A DNA stretch of 64,000 nt from Selaginella moellendorffii (lineage: Eukaryota; Streptophyta; Lycopodiopsida; Selaginellales; Selaginellaceae), in the NCBI RefSeq assembly GCF_000143415.4, contig NW_003314283.1, forward strand, positions 804,230 to 868,229, given 5' to 3'. Positions 53,674-63,518 of this stretch are shown piece after piece; the stretch's first letter is position 1; every line of letters starts with the position of its first letter. The notes beneath the pieces are model-generated. The model saw only the letters and a program-made list of their open reading frames with translations. It did no database searches and was not told the origin of the DNA. The position numbers and the translations under genes were made by a program.

Positions 53674-55266
53674 ATGGAAGACGTGGGAGAATATCGGTTG
53701 CTTCACAAGATCGGCGTTGGATCGTTTGCCACGGTATGGAAAGCTATGCACAAGATCACTGGCGAGATCGTCGCGATCAAGGTGATCGTCCCGCGGATGG
53801 ATCAGCTCCGCCAGCAGCTGGAACTGATCGCGCAGGAGCAAGCCATCATGAAATCGATCGCACATCCAAACGTCGTCAAGCTCCTGGGGATGATCAGCGA
53901 GGATGAGCACGACGAGCTCTCCACGAGGTACCTGGTGATGGAGTTCTGCGAGGGTGGCGATCTGGATCACTACATTCACCTCAACAAGAAGCTCAGCGCT
54001 GGGGTCGCGAGGACGATCATGCTCCAGCTATCGGCGGCGCTCCAAGAGCTCCGGAGGATGAACTTGATCCACCGGGACCTCAAGCCCCACAATCTCCTGC
54101 TCAAGAACAAGGTCGCGCCGGGGTCAGATCCAGAGGGAGAAGAGATCGTGGTGAAGCTCACGGATTTTGGGCTGGCGAGGAAGCTCCAGCCGCAAGGAAT
54201 GGCGCAAACGATGTGTGGAACGTATCTCTACATGGCCCCGGAAGTGATCTCGCACAACAAGTATGACGCCAAGGCCGATCTCTGGAGCGTCGGGGTGATG
54301 CTCTACCAGATGATCACTGGGCGGAGGCCGTTCGAGGCCTGCAGTAGCGAAGATCTCTTCCGCAAGCTCGGGAACAAGGTCCAGTTTCGAGGAGAGGATT
54401 GCTGGGATCCGGATTGCCGCGATCTTTGCGAGGGGCTGCTGAGGAAGAATCCCTTGGAGAGGATATCTTTCGAGGAGTTCTTCAATCACAAGTTCCTGCG
54501 AGGATCGAGCAAAGCTGCACTGGTTTGCGATGAATTAAAAGCCGACAGCGTTGCGATCTTACACCGAGCGCCAAGGCCACTGGAGACGATCCCCGGGGAT
54601 CGCCAGCGGCCTGTGAGAGGGAGGAATCCACTGATGGACTCGATTGAAGAGAGGATTGCCAGAGAGTATGTGATGGTGTCTAGCCCCAGCTCTTCAAAGA
54701 ACAAGCATCCTCACTGCCCGATTCCAAAGCCAGCACCGCCGCCGCCGCGTGCGCATCCACCGAGCAAGAATTCGAGCAAGGAAGATCTGGAGCGCAGCGA
54801 AACCCTGCGAATCTGCGCCAAATTGCTCGGCGAAGTGGCAAGATTCAAGCTACAAGACAGTAAGAAGCTTGAATCCCTCTCGCTCTGCCTCGCCGCGCTT
54901 GGATCGCTCAAGCGCGCCTTGAGCATTGCCACCACGCCCCAGCTCTTGGAGGATTTCTCGGCCGCCCTGGACGAAGCCGAGGCCGTAGCGGCGAATCTCG
55001 ACAGGAGCTCGGATCAGGCGCTGCCAGATGCGGCGGAGATAATCTATCAGGCAGCGCTGGCGGCAGGGAGAGCCGGGGCAGTGGACGAGATCCTGGAGAA
55101 GCGAGGGCGAGCATCGGTCGAGTATGCCAAGGCATCAACGTTGCTCTTCTTTCTCATCATGGATGACTCCCCGATCCACCTACATTCGTTAGATGTTGCT
55201 AGCGCACACCATTGCTTCCACGCTATAACAGTGCGTCACAAGCAGTGCAAGAACGCCAGCCACTGA
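53674..55266 (+). CDS. ATG1/ULK-type autophagy-initiating protein kinase
   Basis: Intronless, 530 residues. The kinase domain starts YRLLHKIGVGSFATVWKA (glycine loop at 14-24), with VAIK lysine K36, HRDLKPHN at 133-140, DFG at 164-166 and APE at 188-190, so all catalytic residues are present. A proline/serine linker follows. The C-terminal region (about 365-530: LRICAKLLGEVARFKL, IIYQAALAAGRAGAVDEIL, RYSKA-type helices) matches the MIT-like region with which plant ATG1 binds ATG13. ATG1 phosphorylates autophagy proteins at the phagophore assembly site in the cytoplasm. Length is shorter than Arabidopsis ATG1a-c (over 600), with a compressed linker. Absence of introns in a region where every neighbour has them suggests a retroposed or intron-loss copy. 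A broken paralog is at 61290-62828. Confidence 0.9.
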   Translation: MEDVGEYRLLHKIGVGSFATVWKAMHKITGEIVAIKVIVPRMDQLRQQLELIAQEQAIMKSIAHPNVVKLLGMISEDEHDELSTRYLVMEFCEGGDLDHYIHLNKKLSAGVARTIMLQLSAALQELRRMNLIHRDLKPHNLLLKNKVAPGSDPEGEEIVVKLTDFGLARKLQPQGMAQTMCGTYLYMAPEVISHNKYDAKADLWSVGVMLYQMITGRRPFEACSSEDLFRKLGNKVQFRGEDCWDPDCRDLCEGLLRKNPLERISFEEFFNHKFLRGSSKAALVCDELKADSVAILHRAPRPLETIPGDRQRPVRGRNPLMDSIEERIAREYVMVSSPSSSKNKHPHCPIPKPAPPPPRAHPPSKNSSKEDLERSETLRICAKLLGEVARFKLQDSKKLESLSLCLAALGSLKRALSIATTPQLLEDFSAALDEAEAVAANLDRSSDQALPDAAEIIYQAALAAGRAGAVDEILEKRGRASVEYAKASTLLFFLIMDDSPIHLHSLDVASAHHCFHAITVRHKQCKNASH

Positions 55267-56640
55267 TTTCTTTAAATTATATTAATACTAAATAATACTT
55301 CATTTATTAGTTTGTAGCCATAATTATTTTTTATTTTTATTATTTTATTTAAAAGAGTGTTTTTTCTTTTACGAATATTTTATCTTATTATACCAAATGT
55401 TTCATTATAGTTTATTCAATTTGCACTCAATGTTAATATGTGATTTCCAATGTATTTATTCATTTATCTAGATATAAAATTGATATTTTGGGGCTCAATA
55501 TATCAAGTTATGGGTAGTTCAAAATTTTTAATTATATTACTACTTCTAGCATATTTAATAGTTACACAATCCCGTGATTTATTTAATAATACTATATCTA
55601 GAACAGGTAAATTATATTTAAACTTTTTCTAATTCATTTTTATAGTTATATTCTTTCAGTGCCATGTCTTCCACAATATCATGCATGTTGGCCAATATTT
55701 TCTGTATGTTGTGATGATAGAACTTGTGTTTTTGTTTGTTAGTATAGTTTGGTATTATTAAAAATTTCTTATACTAATTTGATTTCTATTTGTGGAAAAA
55801 GTTATTTATTAAAAATTAATTCATATTTATACTAATATAAAACTTTCCATTTTATGATAATATATATTTTTGTTCTCAATTTTATATTTATAGTTCCCCC
55901 TTTTGCCTTTAGAAATCATTGAGGATGTATGTTGAACAACATAGAAAAGACTACAAGCATTGACAATGTCAAGAATATTGATGTTATAGTTCTACTTGAC
56001 TAAAAACTTTTATATTAGAAGCACACCACCCTTCCTAACCTCTAATCCTACCAATTCCTGACTGATCCTAAGGTCTATTGCTCTAATTCTTGCTCTTCTT
56101 CCAATACCTAATTGTGTGCATCAAGATCTTACTCTTGCTCTACATACACTTCTTCCATTATTTGAGTTATCTTGAGCCAACAACACTAGGTCGTTCTTGG
56201 GCTAACTTTCTCTAGTTATAGAACATAGAAGTAGACACATTAGCTTGCATGTACACCATTTTGTAATTCTCTATATGTGAAGTAAAATCATAAGGTCTTC
56301 TTAATATAAAAACATAGATATAAAACTCAGTTTGTGCCTGCATTTTATCCATAACTTTAGCTTTTGATCTCTCTGTTTTTGTTCTTCTTCAAGCTGGATT
56401 GTATAGTCAATCAAGGCATGTTCTCAATGCCTAGATGACAGCAGCATGTTCTTCACCTTGTTGGAGCTGGTGCATTGTTGGTTTCGCATAATCTAAGCTT
56501 TTGGAATGGGTTAATCTAACAGCCCAATGCTAAAGGTATTGCATTCCAAAAGGGAAGAATTTAGGATACCTTCCAAGTCATCTTGAAGATGTCATACATT
56601 AGGGCTTTCTGTTGTGTCCATTAGTGTAGTGTGCTTAATC
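55267..56640. other. AT-rich intergenic region
   Basis: No gene identified. Long A/T-rich stretches up to about 55900, then unassigned sequence that may belong to the Copia element following. Confidence 0.5.
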
Positions 56641-57075
56641 CCAATTTATCTCATGGTATTGGAGTTGGGATAGTGCTATGGAAGGAAAACCATCCATCTG
56701 CAAGTTTGATGAAGAAGGTTTTGAGGGATTCAAGGTCCATTTTGAATCCTACCTCTTGTTTCATGGTTTATTGGGGGTTGTAGATAGGACAGAGCTGGGG
56801 CTCTAGCATTGTTGAGGTGCATGACTGGATTCCAAGACTAGAAGGAGCATTGCAATGTGCCTGTTGCTACTTCATTAATTCCCAAATTCATTTTTGCAGC
56901 ACTCTGGAAATGTTTGAGTACCTACAGCACCAAGAGTGAGATGGATATCTTCAACATCCATTCACAAATAGACTCCCTTAGGGTAGAGGAAAATGGTATT
57001 ATATAGATTTATATTGCCAAGCTCTAGGGCTTCTTCACACAGCTTGCAACTGTTGGAGAATGAGTATGGCCATCT
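56641..57075 (+). mobile_element. Ty1/Copia gag remnant
   Basis: ATGGTATTGGAGTTGGGATAG near 56655 resembles a primer-binding site. It is followed by MEGKPSICKFDEEGFEGFKV (56671 on), then LWKCLSTYSTKSEMDIFNIH. These correspond to the FDGxNFxxWK and LWxxLxxxYxxKS regions of Copia gag. Stops and indels separate the parts. Confidence 0.6.
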
Positions 57076-57099
57076 CAACTCAGCAAGCAGCCCTTGAGC

Positions 57100-57354
57100 T
57101 TAGACTAGTTCCCTGCTAAAAGTAGTGAGTGCAATGTACTTGGCTTCTATGTTAGAAAACACTACCACAAGTTGTTGCTTGGAGGCCCATGCAATGACAC
57201 TTCTTGAGAAGCAAAAGCAGATTCTAGAAGTTGAGAAATGGCCTTTATTGTTAGCAAAGATAACATTGATGTAGCATATCAATAATGCATCACCTCCCGA
57301 ATAAAAAATGCACTTGGCAGCCACAAGCACAAAAAAGATACACACACTAGCCAT
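57100..57354 (-). mobile_element. Ty1/Copia RNase H remnant, opposite strand
   Basis: The minus strand encodes SRSVIAWASKQQLVVVFSNI then EAKYIAL, the SWxSKKQxxVALSSTEAEYIAL end of Copia polyprotein. It directly abuts the plus-strand gag remnant, so an inversion or a second element is needed to explain the arrangement. Confidence 0.7.
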
Positions 57355-57599
57355 TTTGATAACCAGTGAAAATGTTACATCATAATGAAGGCCATAGGCA
57401 AGATGAATTTCTTTTTGGGATCTAGCTTTTTCAAAAGTTGATCAAGGATATGTGTATAGAAAGTGGGACATATTAGGACTAGAGTCTATCCAAACCATGG
57501 TGTGAGCAGCATGCAACAGATTTGGTTTGGTAAGTGACACTCCTCACCACATATACAGTAGGGCTTGATTTGTATCAGAAGAGTGACCTTAAAACCCTC

Positions 57600-58230
57600 T
57601 ACTACGAGCCAAGTCGAGAGCTTTCATCAAGCCACCCAGCTCGGTTGTCCTTCACGCACGTCATTGTTCTTGGAACTCCTTCGATTGCTGTAAGTTTCTT
57701 TCCTTGTTCTTAGTTCTTCATATCTTACCGACAATTTATGTAGCTCGGGTATACTTCTTGGACGCAAGCTGATACGAAACATTATACATTTTATGGTGAC
57801 CTCCTCTCGGGAACTTGGGATGTATGGGGAAGCATAGCTGGCCATAAAGGAGTATGTTTTCTATTCAAGTTCATGCATTGTTTAGCTGATTTCTTATCTT
57901 GGCATGCAGGCGTTAGTAGCAGCCGCTATTGGTAGCCATGGCAATCGAACAAAAGGAGAAAAGCTTTACAATTGCTTTACATTATTATTTCCTTCACTGT
58001 AAGTCATGTACATTTATTCCAGTTACATACCGAGTAAAAGTCCTTGTGCAGGTTCCAACTTATAGTGCTGATGTGCCAAACACCTGCAAGGAACTTTGGG
58101 TGTTCGCTAATTCTCTTTTGTCTCTATTTTCTTAAGTTTGGTCCTTTTCAGTTGGTATCATATATGGCGGGATTGTTTTTTCAATGCTTGGGCTAGTTGT
58201 TTGCTGCGCAGCAGCCCATACGGGAAAATA
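57600..58230 (+). other. Unidentified exon-like series
   Basis: Four stretches with coding look and GT-AG borders: about 57600-57689 (HPARLSFTHVIVLGTPSIA), 57744-57853 (HYTFYGDLLSGTWDVWGSIA), 57911-57998 (ALVAAAIGSHGNRTKGEKLY) and 58052-58090 (VPTYSADVPNTCK). A last part at about 58150-58230 reads GIIYGGIVFSMLGLVVCCAA, a membrane span ending in TAA. I cannot name the family. It may be a small membrane-protein gene or its remnant; no start codon is certain. Confidence 0.35.
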
Positions 58231-58239
58231 ATTTTGTGC

Positions 58240-59060
58240 CAAACAAACCTTAAGAAGGCGTGAGGAGCTCTCGATCAATGGTTCCATATGCCTCTTGGAG
58301 CTCTACTTTGATCGGGCTTTGTTTCATCACTGAAACACCTCGCTGGGAAAAGAGTTCAATTTTCTCCTCAATATTGGAAATGCCGATCGTAGCAAAGATC
58401 TTGCTGCGGCTCTTCAGAAACTAGGAGGAAAAGATTATAACATAAGCTCGGAGCTTTCAGAGATTCAGGTAATGGGAACGTTTAGTTTTCACTATAACAT
58501 GAAGTGCATTAGAACGTTGCAGAGATATCCGCTAGTTACAGAGCTATTTCAATTACGACTCTCCCAAGCTCTTTCTTCCTTTGTCTGTTTGTCTCAACAC
58601 GAATATTTTTTCTGTATAGCCAGGAATAGACCTCATGGCCTCACAGCAATTTACTGGAGTCAACACAGTCATGCTCTATGCCGTTGAAATTTTCCGTACA
58701 GTCTAGCTACTTCTTGCAGGATTTATGTTAGCAAACGCAGCTTCCTTGGTTCTACCCATGTTGCAAGTAATTCTTGTGTATTGATTTTTTGCACGAAAGA
58801 TCGTTTTCTGTATAACAGGTAACCGTGACACTCACCTTGGAAAAGGCTGGATGTTGCTGGTATGAGATCTATACTAACAGCGTCTAAATCATGTATAGTT
58901 ATCATCCGGAGGCATGGCTCTCAGCGCTTTTCTTGTGGGATTCTCATTCTTTCTACGTGTAAGCTTAAAAAGATGCAATGACTTGCGAATGTTCGTGTAG
59001 CATTTTTTTTTCCTCGCGACAGAACTCATTCATTACCTTCTGGTAAGAAAAACCTTTTAA
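58240..59060 (+). pseudogene. ERD6-like sugar transporter (MFS) pseudogene
   Basis: Exon-like pieces in the right order: LIGLCFITETPRW (58303 on), LQKLGGKDYNISSELSEIQ before a GTAATG donor, GIDLMASQQFTGVNTVMLYA (58625 on), GFMLANAASLVLPMLQ, VTVTLTLEKAGCCW, and GMALSAFLVGFSFFLR. They match the central loop and the following membrane spans of plant ERD6-like monosaccharide transporters (PESPRWL, QQxxGxNxVxxY). A frame change lies between the PRW and LGGKD parts. The N-terminal half and the end are missing, and the DKAGRR-type loop motif is degraded. Confidence 0.65.
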
Positions 59061-59294
59061 GTAAGCGTTCTAACTAAGTGACGCATCTTTCGATCCCAGT
59101 GCAGAAGCTCCCAAAGCTAGCTATATGGTCTAGAGTTTGGTTTGAAAATTGAAAGAAGTCAATCCAATTTTATGTTGTATCGTTTTCTTTTGGTCCCGGA
59201 AAGTATGTCAACCGGAAGCCTTAAATTGGGCGCCTTTCTAAATTGAAGATAGAAAATGGTGAAATTCCCTAAAACTTTTTAGGCGATTGGAGCT

Positions 59295-60446
59295 ATGGTT
59301 GAAAGCGTTATTGGACGAGAGAAAGGTCGTCCAAAGCGCCCCAGGTATGATCCAGATGGGATGGAGTGGCTATACGAAGACGAGAAATTCGATGTGGATG
59401 ATCCACAGGATGTTCAGAATGCGTGCTATGGTATTCGGACCTTTAGCGGAGAGAGATTGGAAGATATGTTGATGAATGCTAGGAGGTTGATTGCACGGCG
59501 ATGCTTCGAGGAGAAGGTGTTCCGTCTGGTTGAGCCCGAGAGCGACAGCGACTTAAGTTGGATTGAGCCAGAGGCTGTTGCGATGCGGGACAGTTTCCAG
59601 GATCTCGTGGCCCGTGTGTTCTTCCAGGGGACTCTGGTGGGAGGAGGCGCTTTGATTCATCCCGATGGCTCGATTCTCACATCGATTTCCTGTCTTCCCA
59701 AGCCCCGTGGGGATCCAGACCACGTCTTTGAGGTGGAATTCAAGTTCCTCAAGGTCAAGTACTCAGCCAGAGCTATGGATCTAGACGAGTTTTCTTTTAC
59801 GGCGGTGCTAGTTCCCATTGAGGATCAGACCTCAACATTCCATGGCAAGCAGTGTTTCGACCGACATGTAGCGGTGTCCGACTGTGACCAGATCCTTTAC
59901 GCCTTTCAGCTGGGTATGGACGTCCCCAAGAAACGTCCAACCTCTATGGATCTCAAACAGCTATGTGTCAAGCAAGGGATTACCATTCGAAGCAAACCCA
60001 AGCCCAAGGTTTCAGAGCTGGTGGCGGCCTTGGAAGAATTCCGAGTGATCAAGATGGTTTGCTATGATGACATTGGGATGCATGGAGAGCTCGCACTGTC
60101 CATGGGGGCCGTGGGTGACATGGCTATAGGGTGCCCGGTTCTAAATACTTGGGGACGAATGGTTGGAGTTATTTCGGCTATCCACAACGTTCCAGGGCGA
60201 GCCAAAGATCCACCGCTGCTTACTTTCTTTGGGGGAAGGGAGCCTTGCGAGTTCCAGTGCGTCGATGATTTAAACAAAGCAGATCTTCCGAAGGAGCTGA
60301 GGGACAACGTTGTTGCTGCTAAAACCATTGTGGAGTTTGCTAACGATCTCAACACAAAGTACCCGAGCTTGGAGTGGCAGGAAAGGAATCCCCTCGAGAA
60401 CTTCAGGAAGAGGAGGTTCAAGGACGCGCCCCTTGATGAAGCTTAA
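59295..60446 (+). CDS. Trypsin-like-fold protein without catalytic residues, with SAP-like segment
   Basis: Single exon, 383 residues. Residues 108-130 (VFFQGTLVGGGALIHPDGSI and LTS) resemble the N-terminal strand of HtrA/trypsin-like proteases, where GSGxxIxPDGxILTxxHV is expected. Here LTSISC stands at the position of LTAAHC, so the catalytic histidine is replaced. Residues 274-281 (GDMAIGCP, then VLNTWGRMVGVIS) stand where G(D/N)SGGPLLN is expected, so the serine is replaced too. Residues 217-249 (MDLKQLCVKQGI...VSELVAALEEF) look like a SAP-type helix pair. It is probably a pseudoprotease with a binding role; this is inference. Compartment is unclear, as no signal or transit peptide is visible. 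The frame is intact and GC-rich compared with its flanks, which argues for a live gene. Confidence 0.6.
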   Translation: MVESVIGREKGRPKRPRYDPDGMEWLYEDEKFDVDDPQDVQNACYGIRTFSGERLEDMLMNARRLIARRCFEEKVFRLVEPESDSDLSWIEPEAVAMRDSFQDLVARVFFQGTLVGGGALIHPDGSILTSISCLPKPRGDPDHVFEVEFKFLKVKYSARAMDLDEFSFTAVLVPIEDQTSTFHGKQCFDRHVAVSDCDQILYAFQLGMDVPKKRPTSMDLKQLCVKQGITIRSKPKPKVSELVAALEEFRVIKMVCYDDIGMHGELALSMGAVGDMAIGCPVLNTWGRMVGVISAIHNVPGRAKDPPLLTFFGGREPCEFQCVDDLNKADLPKELRDNVVAAKTIVEFANDLNTKYPSLEWQERNPLENFRKRRFKDAPLDEA

Positions 60447-60945
60447 ACTCATACTTTTCTATGTAAAGGTTTTTACTACTTTTAATAATAATTTAGCTTT
60501 ATCGAGCTTAGTTTTCCTTTTCCAACGGCCAACTCCGAAGCTAACAAGCAAATGTTGCAACACTAACGCTTTGCCTTGTGATGCGATTGGTCTCTACTGT
60601 CAAAACAGATCCTTCTCAAACATTGCTTTATTCCAAGAAATGTGGAAGTATGAATCAGCCTGCTTAAATTTCAAGTAGTAGTACTCACTCTCCTTTGTTT
60701 TAATGGAGTCGCATATGCAACTTGGAGGATTTGCAGAAACACAATGAGGAAAAACATAAACCCAAGTGTAAGTTATACACTTACAAATTATAGCCGTTCA
60801 TTTACTGGCTAATTATAAAATTATAGTATGTTCACTATAGGAATCATCAGAAGAAAACGTAGGCCCAGCGGACACTTCCCAGCAAGGTGGTCTTGGGTGA
60901 TGACGAGGTGGAGCTCCGGTTCTCTACAATGTACACAAAGATAAT
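60447..60945. other. Intergenic
   Basis: Mostly 3' flank of the preceding gene. At 60850-60945 the minus strand reads VENRSSTSSSPKTTLLGSV then RWAYVFF and a stop, possibly the last exon of an unidentified gene. Confidence 0.35.
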
Positions 60946-60947
60946 GC

Positions 60948-61545
60948 CAGGACCAAAGCATAGCTGAAAGCTCTCAATCTCTCAGTGACAGTTTCATGGG
61001 GGTAGTGTATGTTTCTATACATAATTTTTTTAAAGGCTTTTTTGTAAATATTTTCTAGGGGTCAAACATACAAAGGACCATTAAAGAGATAAAAAGATTA
61101 AATCTTCCTCATAAACATGTTTAATATAATTTAAATAATTCATTTATATTTTAGAGTAAACTTCCCATGAATAAGTCATATACATACGATAGCAAAATTT
61201 GGTCTTTTATATGTTTGACCCCAACCTAGAAAATATTTACAAAAAAGCCTTTAAAAACATTATCGTATAGAAACATACACTGATCCAGATCACCACCCTC
61301 GCAGAACTCCATCACCAGGTACCTCGTGGAGAGCTCGTCGTGCTCATCCTCGCTGATCATCCCCAGGAGCTTGACGACGTTTGGATGTGCGATCGACTTC
61401 ATGATGGCTTGCTCCTGCGCGATCAGCTCCAGCTGCTGGCGGAACTGATCCATCCGTGACCAGTAATACACGAGAGACAACTTCCAGGACCAAAGCATAG
61501 CTGCAAGCTCTCAATCTCTCAGTCATGGGGGTAGTGCTAAATTCA
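60948..61545. mobile_element. Fold-back insertion and dispersed repeats inside the kinase paralog
   Basis: A sequence at about 61012-61078 (TGTTTCTATACATAATTTTTTTA...AGGGGTCAAACATA) recurs inverted at about 61213-61280, giving arms of about 65 bp around 130 bp of AT-rich spacer, as in a fold-back or MITE-type element. On both sides lie direct copies of CCAGGACCAAAGCATAGCTG (60949 and 61484), also found at 16259. The inverted kinase segment lies between right arm and second direct copy. Confidence 0.6.
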
Positions 61546-62828
61546 CCTCAACAAGAAGCTCAGCGCTGGGGTCGCGAGGACGATCATGCTCCAGCTAGCA
61601 GCGGCGCTCCAAGAGCTCCGGAGGATGAACTTGATCCACCGGGACCTCAAGCCCCACAATCTCCTGCTCAAGAACAAGGTCGCGCCGGGGTCAGATCCAG
61701 AGGGAGAAGCCATCGTGGTGAAGCTCACGGATTTTGGGCTGGCGAGGAAGCTCCAAAGGAATGGCGCAAACGATGTGTGGAACGTATCTCTACATGGCCC
61801 CGGAAGTGATCTCGCACAACAAGTATGACGCCAAGGCCGATCTCTGGAGCGTCGGGGTGATGCTCTACCAGATGATCACTGGGCGGAGGCCATTCGAGGC
61901 CTGCAGTAGCGAAGATCTCGTCTGCAAGCTCGGGAACAAGGTCCAGTTTCGAGGAGAGGATTGCTGGGATCCGGATTGCCGCGATCTTTGCGAGGGGCTG
62001 CTGAGGAAGAATCCCTTGGAGAGGATATCTTTTGAGGAGTTCTTCAATCACAAGTTCCTGCGAGGATCGAGCAAAGCTGCACTGGTTTGCGATCAAGAGA
62101 AAGCCGACAGCGTTGCGATGTTACACCAAGCGCCAAGGCCACTGGAGACGATCCCCGGGGATCGCCAGCGGCCTGTGAGAGGGAGGAATCCACTGATGGA
62201 CTCGATTGAAGAGAGGATTGCCAGAGAGTATGTGATGGTGTCTAGCCCCAGCTCTTCAAAGAACAAGCATCCTCACTACCCGATTCCAAAGCCAGCACCG
62301 CCGCCGCCGCGTGCGCATCCACCGAGCAAGAATTCGAGCAAGGAAGATCTGGAGCGCAGCGAAACCCTGCGAATCTGCGCCAAATTGCTCGGCGAAGTGG
62401 CAAGATTCAAGCTACAAGACAGTAAGAAGCTTGAATCCCTCTCGCTCTGCCTCGCCGCGCTTGGATCGCTCAAGCGCGCCTTGAGCATTGCCACCACGCC
62501 CCAGCTCTTGGAGGATTTCTCGGCCGCCCTGGACGAAGCCGAGGCCGTAGCGGCGAATCTCGACAGGAGCTCGGATCAGGCGCTGCCAGATGCGGCGGAG
62601 ATAATCTATCAGGCAGCGCTGGCGGCAGGGAGAGCCGGGGCAGTGGACGAGATCCTGGAGAAGCGAGGGCGAGCATCGGTCGAGTATGCCAAGGCATCAA
62701 CGTTGCTCTTCTTTCTCATCATGGATGACTCCCCGATCCACCTACATTCGTTAAATGTTGCTAGCGCACACCATTGCTTCCACGCTATAACAGTGCGTCA
62801 CAAGCAGTGCAAGAACGCTAGCCACTAA
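61290..62828 (+). pseudogene. ATG1-type kinase pseudogene with internal inversion
   Basis: Paralog of 53674-55266. From 61543 the plus strand follows the intact gene from HLNKKLSAG to the stop at 62828, with a 5-bp deletion near 61757 that shifts the frame just after the DFGLARK motif. The stretch for residues about 42-98 (QQLELIAQEQAIMKSIAHPN ... MEFCEGGDLD) is present but reversed, on the minus strand at about 61290-61455. Residues 1-41, including the glycine loop and catalytic lysine, are missing. The C-terminal region differs from the intact gene by only a few substitutions, so the duplication is recent. Confidence 0.92.
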
Positions 62829-63510
62829 TTTCTTTAAATTATATTAATACTAAATAATATTTAGTATTATTATTGATTAATTTGTAGCTTACATAATTCT
62901 TATTTGGTTTGCTCAAGATGGTAATGACTATACTTAAAATATGTTTGGATATTCTAAGATATTTTACCATCTAATAGTTGTTATTTATTTAAATTAATTT
63001 TGTATTAATAATTTATAAACATGTTTAAAATTTATAAACTTTCTTAAACACTTTCTAGTATATTCGTTTTTATTCTACCATCTAATGGTTGATATGGAAT
63101 AAGATTAATCTTGTGTTTATAAATATAAACACGTTTATAATTATAAACTTTTGTTTGATCAATTGGATTAAGAAGTAAGAATAAAATTACTATTAAGAAA
63201 AACAACCGTTGCTACATGCAAAGTGTAGCAAATTATTATTTTTATTATTATAATATTATTTTATTAAAAACAGTGGTTATACTTTTTTTGTTTTTAAAAG
63301 ATATTATTTATTATAATTCAATTTGCACTGTGAGTGCTTGGAATATAGAAAGGGAATACAAAAATGTGCATATCAATTAACCCAAAAACCCTAACTTATA
63401 TACAAAAGCAAGTGGTCCAGATTGAAACCAATCCGATGGCTACCAAAATCCCGCTACGCTAATATTAATATATAGCATTGTAACCGTACACTTGGCCCCC
63501 CTCCTCTCGG
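62829..63510. other. AT-rich intergenic region
   Basis: The first 40 bases match the 3' flank of the intact kinase gene. After that, repeated phrases such as ATTTATAAAC and TATTTTACCATCTAATAGTT/TATTCTACCATCTAATGGTT, but no gene. Confidence 0.5.
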
Positions 63511-63518
63511 GATAATCA

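Noticed and set aside
54124-55138. Minus-strand open frames opposite the kinase gene
   Set aside because: They mirror the intact kinase frame and repeat identically opposite the pseudogene.
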